Origin: Leptospiraceae bacterium
GTDB lineage: Bacteria > Spirochaetota > Leptospiria > Turneriellales > Turneriellaceae
DNA length: 10,675 nucleotides
NCBI GenBank assembly: GCA_025057195.1
Contig: JANWWX010000022.1
Location: 1 to 10,675 of the forward strand
Direction: 5' to 3'
Shown: piece after piece, positions 8,801-10,675 of the stretch
Numbering within the stretch: position 1 is the first letter of the stretch
Layout of the letters: every line of letters begins with the position of its first letter
Program-made: the position numbers and the translations under genes
Notes under the pieces: generated by a model
Told to the model about the DNA's origin: nothing
Seen by the model: the letters and a program-made list of their open reading frames with translations, nothing else
Databases searched by the model: none

Positions 8801-9014
8801 AGTCAACACTGGCTTGGGCGCCGAAGTGCAAAAACCACTGGCGACTGTCGTCATTGGTGGCCTCATCATCGCCACCATGCTGACCGCATTCCTATTGCCG
8901 GCACTTTATGTGATGCTTTTTGGCCGTGCCCAAACCCAGCCCGCCGCACCTCCACCGGCACCGAAACCACGCCCAGAATCCATTCCACAGCCAAAATCGA
9001 GAAAGAGGAATTAA
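5793..9014 (+). CDS. czcA: CzcA-type heavy-metal RND efflux pump
   Basis: This 1073-residue inner-membrane proton antiporter belongs to the heavy-metal efflux RND family and exports metal cations through the outer-membrane channel. The architecture is complete: TM1 at about 14-34, first periplasmic porter region ~35-340, TM2-TM6 ~345-505, TM7 ~537-557, second porter region ~560-880 and TM8-TM12 ~885-1045. Family signatures include LPIDAVPDITNVQ (34-46), DFGLLVDGSVVMFEN in TM4 (402-416, with Asp402, Asp408 and Glu415), DFIPQLNEGD (561-570), ITWGGQFKNLQRAKTRL (869-885) and GFIALMGIAILNSLV (942-956). The DFG-VDG-EN pattern is that of CzcA-like pumps for divalent cations such as Co, Zn, Cd or Ni, not the CusA-like copper/silver pattern. 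The exact metal cannot be told. ATG 5793 is preceded by GGGGAT at about 5783-5788, inside the upstream gene, so translation is probably coupled. The C-terminal tail from 1049 is Pro-rich then basic (PKSRKRN). No adaptor gene is adjacent. Confidence 0.93.
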   Translation: MLFKWIEWALHNRSLVLGVVFVLCVAGFYSALHLPIDAVPDITNVQSMIITKTGALDPQKVESTVTYVIETELQGIPRVEEIRSISKYGLSQITVVFEEGTNIYLARQQISERLNQVRDSLPAGIVPELAPLSTGLGEVFFYVVEAKPGSELAKKPEKERLIYLRTVQDYIIKRQLKGITGVADVDTFGGYPKEIHINLDTRKLEQHGLTIEQVSERLNTLGENYGGGYIQREGRQIVIRTLGRVTDLDKIRKVPIKRSFFGTPVRLGEICTVTIHHPQPLGGATYRGEEAVIGMPMMLAGANSRNVAAALNEAVKDLDLPQDVQVRVLYSRDYLVNATIKTVFKNLAEGAGFVVIILLLILGNIRAAVLVSLAIPISMLMAVIGMQYFQVSGNLMSLGAIDFGLLVDGSVVMFENIIRRMEAYDNSLPLAGERKRQLILVSAKEVLRPITTALLIIMGVFLPLFALEGVEGRMFRPMAQTVLLALGSSLLLAIVLMPVLGYLFLRVRKDRHDHTPRILRYILTGYAPLLRFVLKKPTAIIVATLLLTVVSVILFLRMGGDFIPQLNEGDMVINFSRPVEASFDKILAMQKKSEKILLTFPEVKEVYSRFGTPQSAVDPAGIFFSDTFIILEKDLSKWRRRAGRTITKEELYQEMVEALAADPELKEQEPSPTQPIQMRFNEMLEGSRADVTMRIYGTDLDKLAEIVAQGRRIIEKMKGVVSVQSDPIIALNKSPVLDIELNYDAISYYGLDLADVNRVVEMAMSGNRIGNLYEGAYRFPIVTRLDPRLRNDVEQIRKIPVGLDAGGSVPLYKVATITEREQTTTIARSQGRRYAALSINLGDTDIERFVKNAQAEISRQIQLPEFYEITWGGQFKNLQRAKTRLAIIVPLTLLAIFLMLMRYFGQAKQSLLVFMGIPTAVIGGVFTLSVVGMNFSISAGVGFIALMGIAILNSLVLVTHYDELRRQQPNRPVLQLVEEGTLDRFRPVVITTLVAGLGFLPMAVNTGLGAEVQKPLATVVIGGLIIATMLTAFLLPALYVMLFGRAQTQPAAPPPAPKPRPESIPQPKSRKRN

Positions 9015-9043
9015 AATCTTCAAGAAGTGGATTTACTCCAGCA

Positions 9044-10675
9044 ATGTATTCTCTAACTTTGCCTATGCGTATCACTATCGCACTCGCAGTCTTCGCTATC
9101 GCCTGTGGCGAACCACTTTTTGTGAAAACCAACATTCCCGCCGAACTGCGCGCCGGCAACCTGCTTATCCGCCACCGCGACCACCAACTGCATTTCATTG
9201 ACCAGCGGCTCAACCAAGGATTTTTACGATTAGACCTTAAGCAAAGTTTTGTCACAGCCAGAAGAGCGCGTGATGCTGTGCGCGCGCATTTAGCTAGCTA
9301 CCACATGCACGAGACAGTGCTCGAACACTGCCCCATGAAAGAACTCACCGGCATGCAAAGCTTGCCTGAAGGCGTGCTTTTAAGCGGCAACCTCGACTGC
9401 GCAGGGAACAAAAGCGCCGTGGACATCACTATCACCGCAGAAAAAAATCTCTGGCAGCTGCGCATCGTGCCGAAAGAGCCACGTTTTAACCGCATTATTT
9501 TCCACTTTATGGCCGAGCCTGACGAGCACATCTTTGGCGGCGGGGAGCAGTTCACCCATCTTGATCTGCGCGGCTTCCGCGTGCCGCTGCTAAGTGAAGA
9601 GCAGGGAGTCGGCCGTGGCGCACAGCCCATCACCGCCGGGGCACACATCATGGCCGGAGCCGGCGGCAATGCATTCACGACTTATGCACCCATCCCATTT
9701 TTTTTCAGCTCAGCGTTCCGCGCCTTTGAAAATGCACAGACAGCATACCAGATTTGGGATTTCCATGGCGATCGCTATCGCGTTGAAATCTGGGATAACA
9801 CCCTCGTGCTGTATTTTTCTGCCGCACAGAGCTACTCCGAAATCCTCAAAGACTACACTGCCCGCCACGGCCGGATGCAACCATTACCCGACTGGGCATT
9901 GGGTACCATCTTGGGAGTGCAAGGTGGGCGCGAGCGCGTGGAGAAGATCCTTGCCGAGGCACTGGCAGCAGGCAATCCTGTCACGGCTATCTGGATCCAG
10001 GACTGGGTCGGCCGCAGGTTCACCAGCTTTGGCTCGCAGCTGTGGTGGCGTTGGCTACCCGATGAGCAATCGTATCCTGATTTCCGCAATTGGGTGGCAG
10101 GCTTGCGCAAGCGCGGCATCCGTGTTTTGGGCTATATCAACCCGTTTTTGGCCGATAGCGGACCGATCTTTGAAGAGGCGCTGCGCCAAGGCTATTTGGT
10201 GCGCAACCAGCAGGGCGAACCCTACCGCATACAGACCGCAGGCTTTCCCGCATACCTTGTTGATCTATCCAACCCTTTGGCGCGCGATTTTCTGAAAAAC
10301 ATCATCCGCAAAAATCTACTGGGTAACGGCCTCTCAGGCTATATGGCCGACTTTGGCGAATGGCTGCCGTGGGATGCTGTGCTTTACTCAGGCGAAAGCG
10401 CTGCGCTGTGGCACAACCGCTACCCTGTCGAGTGGGCCAAGCTAAACGGCGAGGCAATCCGCGAAGCGCGCATGGAAAAAGAAGTGGTGTTTTTCACCCG
10501 TGCCGGCTTTACCGATGCCGCGCGCTACTCCCCCCTCTTTTGGCTCGGCGACCAACTGGTCAGTTTTGACCAGTACGATGGCCTGGCATCAGCCATCACC
10601 GGGCTTTTGAGCGGCGGCATTTCGGGCATCACGCTCAACCATAGTGATATTGGCGGCTACACGACGATCAACAAC
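9044..10675 (+). CDS. exported GH31 glycosidase, sulfoquinovosidase (YihQ)-like, partial (3' end beyond window)
   Basis: The first 544 residues of a GH31 alpha-glycosidase are visible. FGGGEQFTHLDLRG and EEQGVGRG, and later YMADFGEWLP, TRAGF, WLGDQ and HSDIGGY, match sulfoquinovosidase YihQ better than generic alpha-glucosidases. From memory of E. coli YihQ, checked positions align with a constant +31 offset: nucleophile Asp436 (405), acid/base Asp503 (472), Gln293 (262), Gln319 (288), Trp335 (304) and Tyr539 (508). Position 332, Arg301 in YihQ, is Gln here. Such enzymes release sulfoquinovose from sulfolipid glycosides; with the Gln change the substrate is uncertain, and another alpha-glycoside is possible. 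The N-terminus is an export signal ending in AIAC (Cys21), a plausible relaxed lipobox, unlike cytoplasmic YihQ. ATG 9044 and ATG 9065 are both possible starts; the second gives MRITIALAVFAIAC. Neither has a clear Shine-Dalgarno sequence. The gene starts 29 bases after the RND pump gene, so read-through transcription is possible. Confidence 0.88.
   Translation, partial: MYSLTLPMRITIALAVFAIACGEPLFVKTNIPAELRAGNLLIRHRDHQLHFIDQRLNQGFLRLDLKQSFVTARRARDAVRAHLASYHMHETVLEHCPMKELTGMQSLPEGVLLSGNLDCAGNKSAVDITITAEKNLWQLRIVPKEPRFNRIIFHFMAEPDEHIFGGGEQFTHLDLRGFRVPLLSEEQGVGRGAQPITAGAHIMAGAGGNAFTTYAPIPFFFSSAFRAFENAQTAYQIWDFHGDRYRVEIWDNTLVLYFSAAQSYSEILKDYTARHGRMQPLPDWALGTILGVQGGRERVEKILAEALAAGNPVTAIWIQDWVGRRFTSFGSQLWWRWLPDEQSYPDFRNWVAGLRKRGIRVLGYINPFLADSGPIFEEALRQGYLVRNQQGEPYRIQTAGFPAYLVDLSNPLARDFLKNIIRKNLLGNGLSGYMADFGEWLPWDAVLYSGESAALWHNRYPVEWAKLNGEAIREARMEKEVVFFTRAGFTDAARYSPLFWLGDQLVSFDQYDGLASAITGLLSGGISGITLNHSDIGGYTTINN

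Noticed and set aside
9594..10295. 233-codon open frame inside the GH31 gene
   Set aside because: It lies in another frame of a gene with clear catalytic motifs and has no coherent protein features.
1..10675. CRISPR array, tRNA, rRNA, insertion sequence or phage genes
   Set aside because: No regularly spaced DNA repeats, tRNA-like cloverleaf, rRNA sequence, transposase or phage protein was recognised on either strand.

Overview
The window comes from a bacterium with an outer membrane: it encodes a TolC-type outer-membrane channel and an RND pump. Base composition looks balanced by eye. My tentative placement is a spirochaete of the Leptospirales type. This rests on two weak cues: the C-terminal block of the acidic protein (SYLDSLL / LPDDVIEKF / SEYFKLY) resembles proteins I associate with spirochaetes, and the last gene has a relaxed lipobox. 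No rRNA, tRNA, CRISPR array, insertion sequence or phage gene was seen.

Layout. (1) Minus strand, 1-863: a small polytopic membrane protein of unknown function (863-354), followed 20 bases downstream by a stand-alone RibD C-terminal-type reductase (333 to beyond base 1, partial). (2) A divergent spacer (864-1030). (3) Plus strand, 1031-4447: a tight two-gene unit. The first gene encodes a very acidic protein of 596 residues with eight copies of a short motif, LSxxELDxIL, and a small conserved-looking C-terminal block. The second encodes a cytoplasmic protein with two GAF-like regions and a GGDEF-like domain that has lost its signature residues. (4) Plus strand, 4520-9014: a TolC/CzcC-type channel and a CzcA-type heavy-metal RND pump that overlap by 20 bases; no periplasmic adaptor gene lies between or beside them. 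(5) Plus strand, 9044 to beyond 10675: a GH31 glycosidase, closest to the sulfoquinovosidase YihQ, carrying an N-terminal signal or lipoprotein peptide and cut by the window end.

Two observations deserve most attention. First, the eight repeats of the acidic protein match in register the CheY-binding N-terminal peptide of FliM/FliY (E. coli FliM: LSQAEIDALL). The protein could therefore be a multivalent scaffold for CheY-like response regulators, coupled to the degenerate GAF/GGDEF partner. This is inference. Second, the GH31 enzyme aligns with E. coli YihQ with a constant offset of +31 at every checked position. It keeps both catalytic Asp residues and four of the five substrate-recognition residues, but has Gln where YihQ has the sulfonate-binding Arg301. 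It also appears to be exported, unlike YihQ.

The other genes are ordinary members of known families, apart from the unknown membrane protein. Comparisons with named proteins rest on remembered sequences, and no database search was run.
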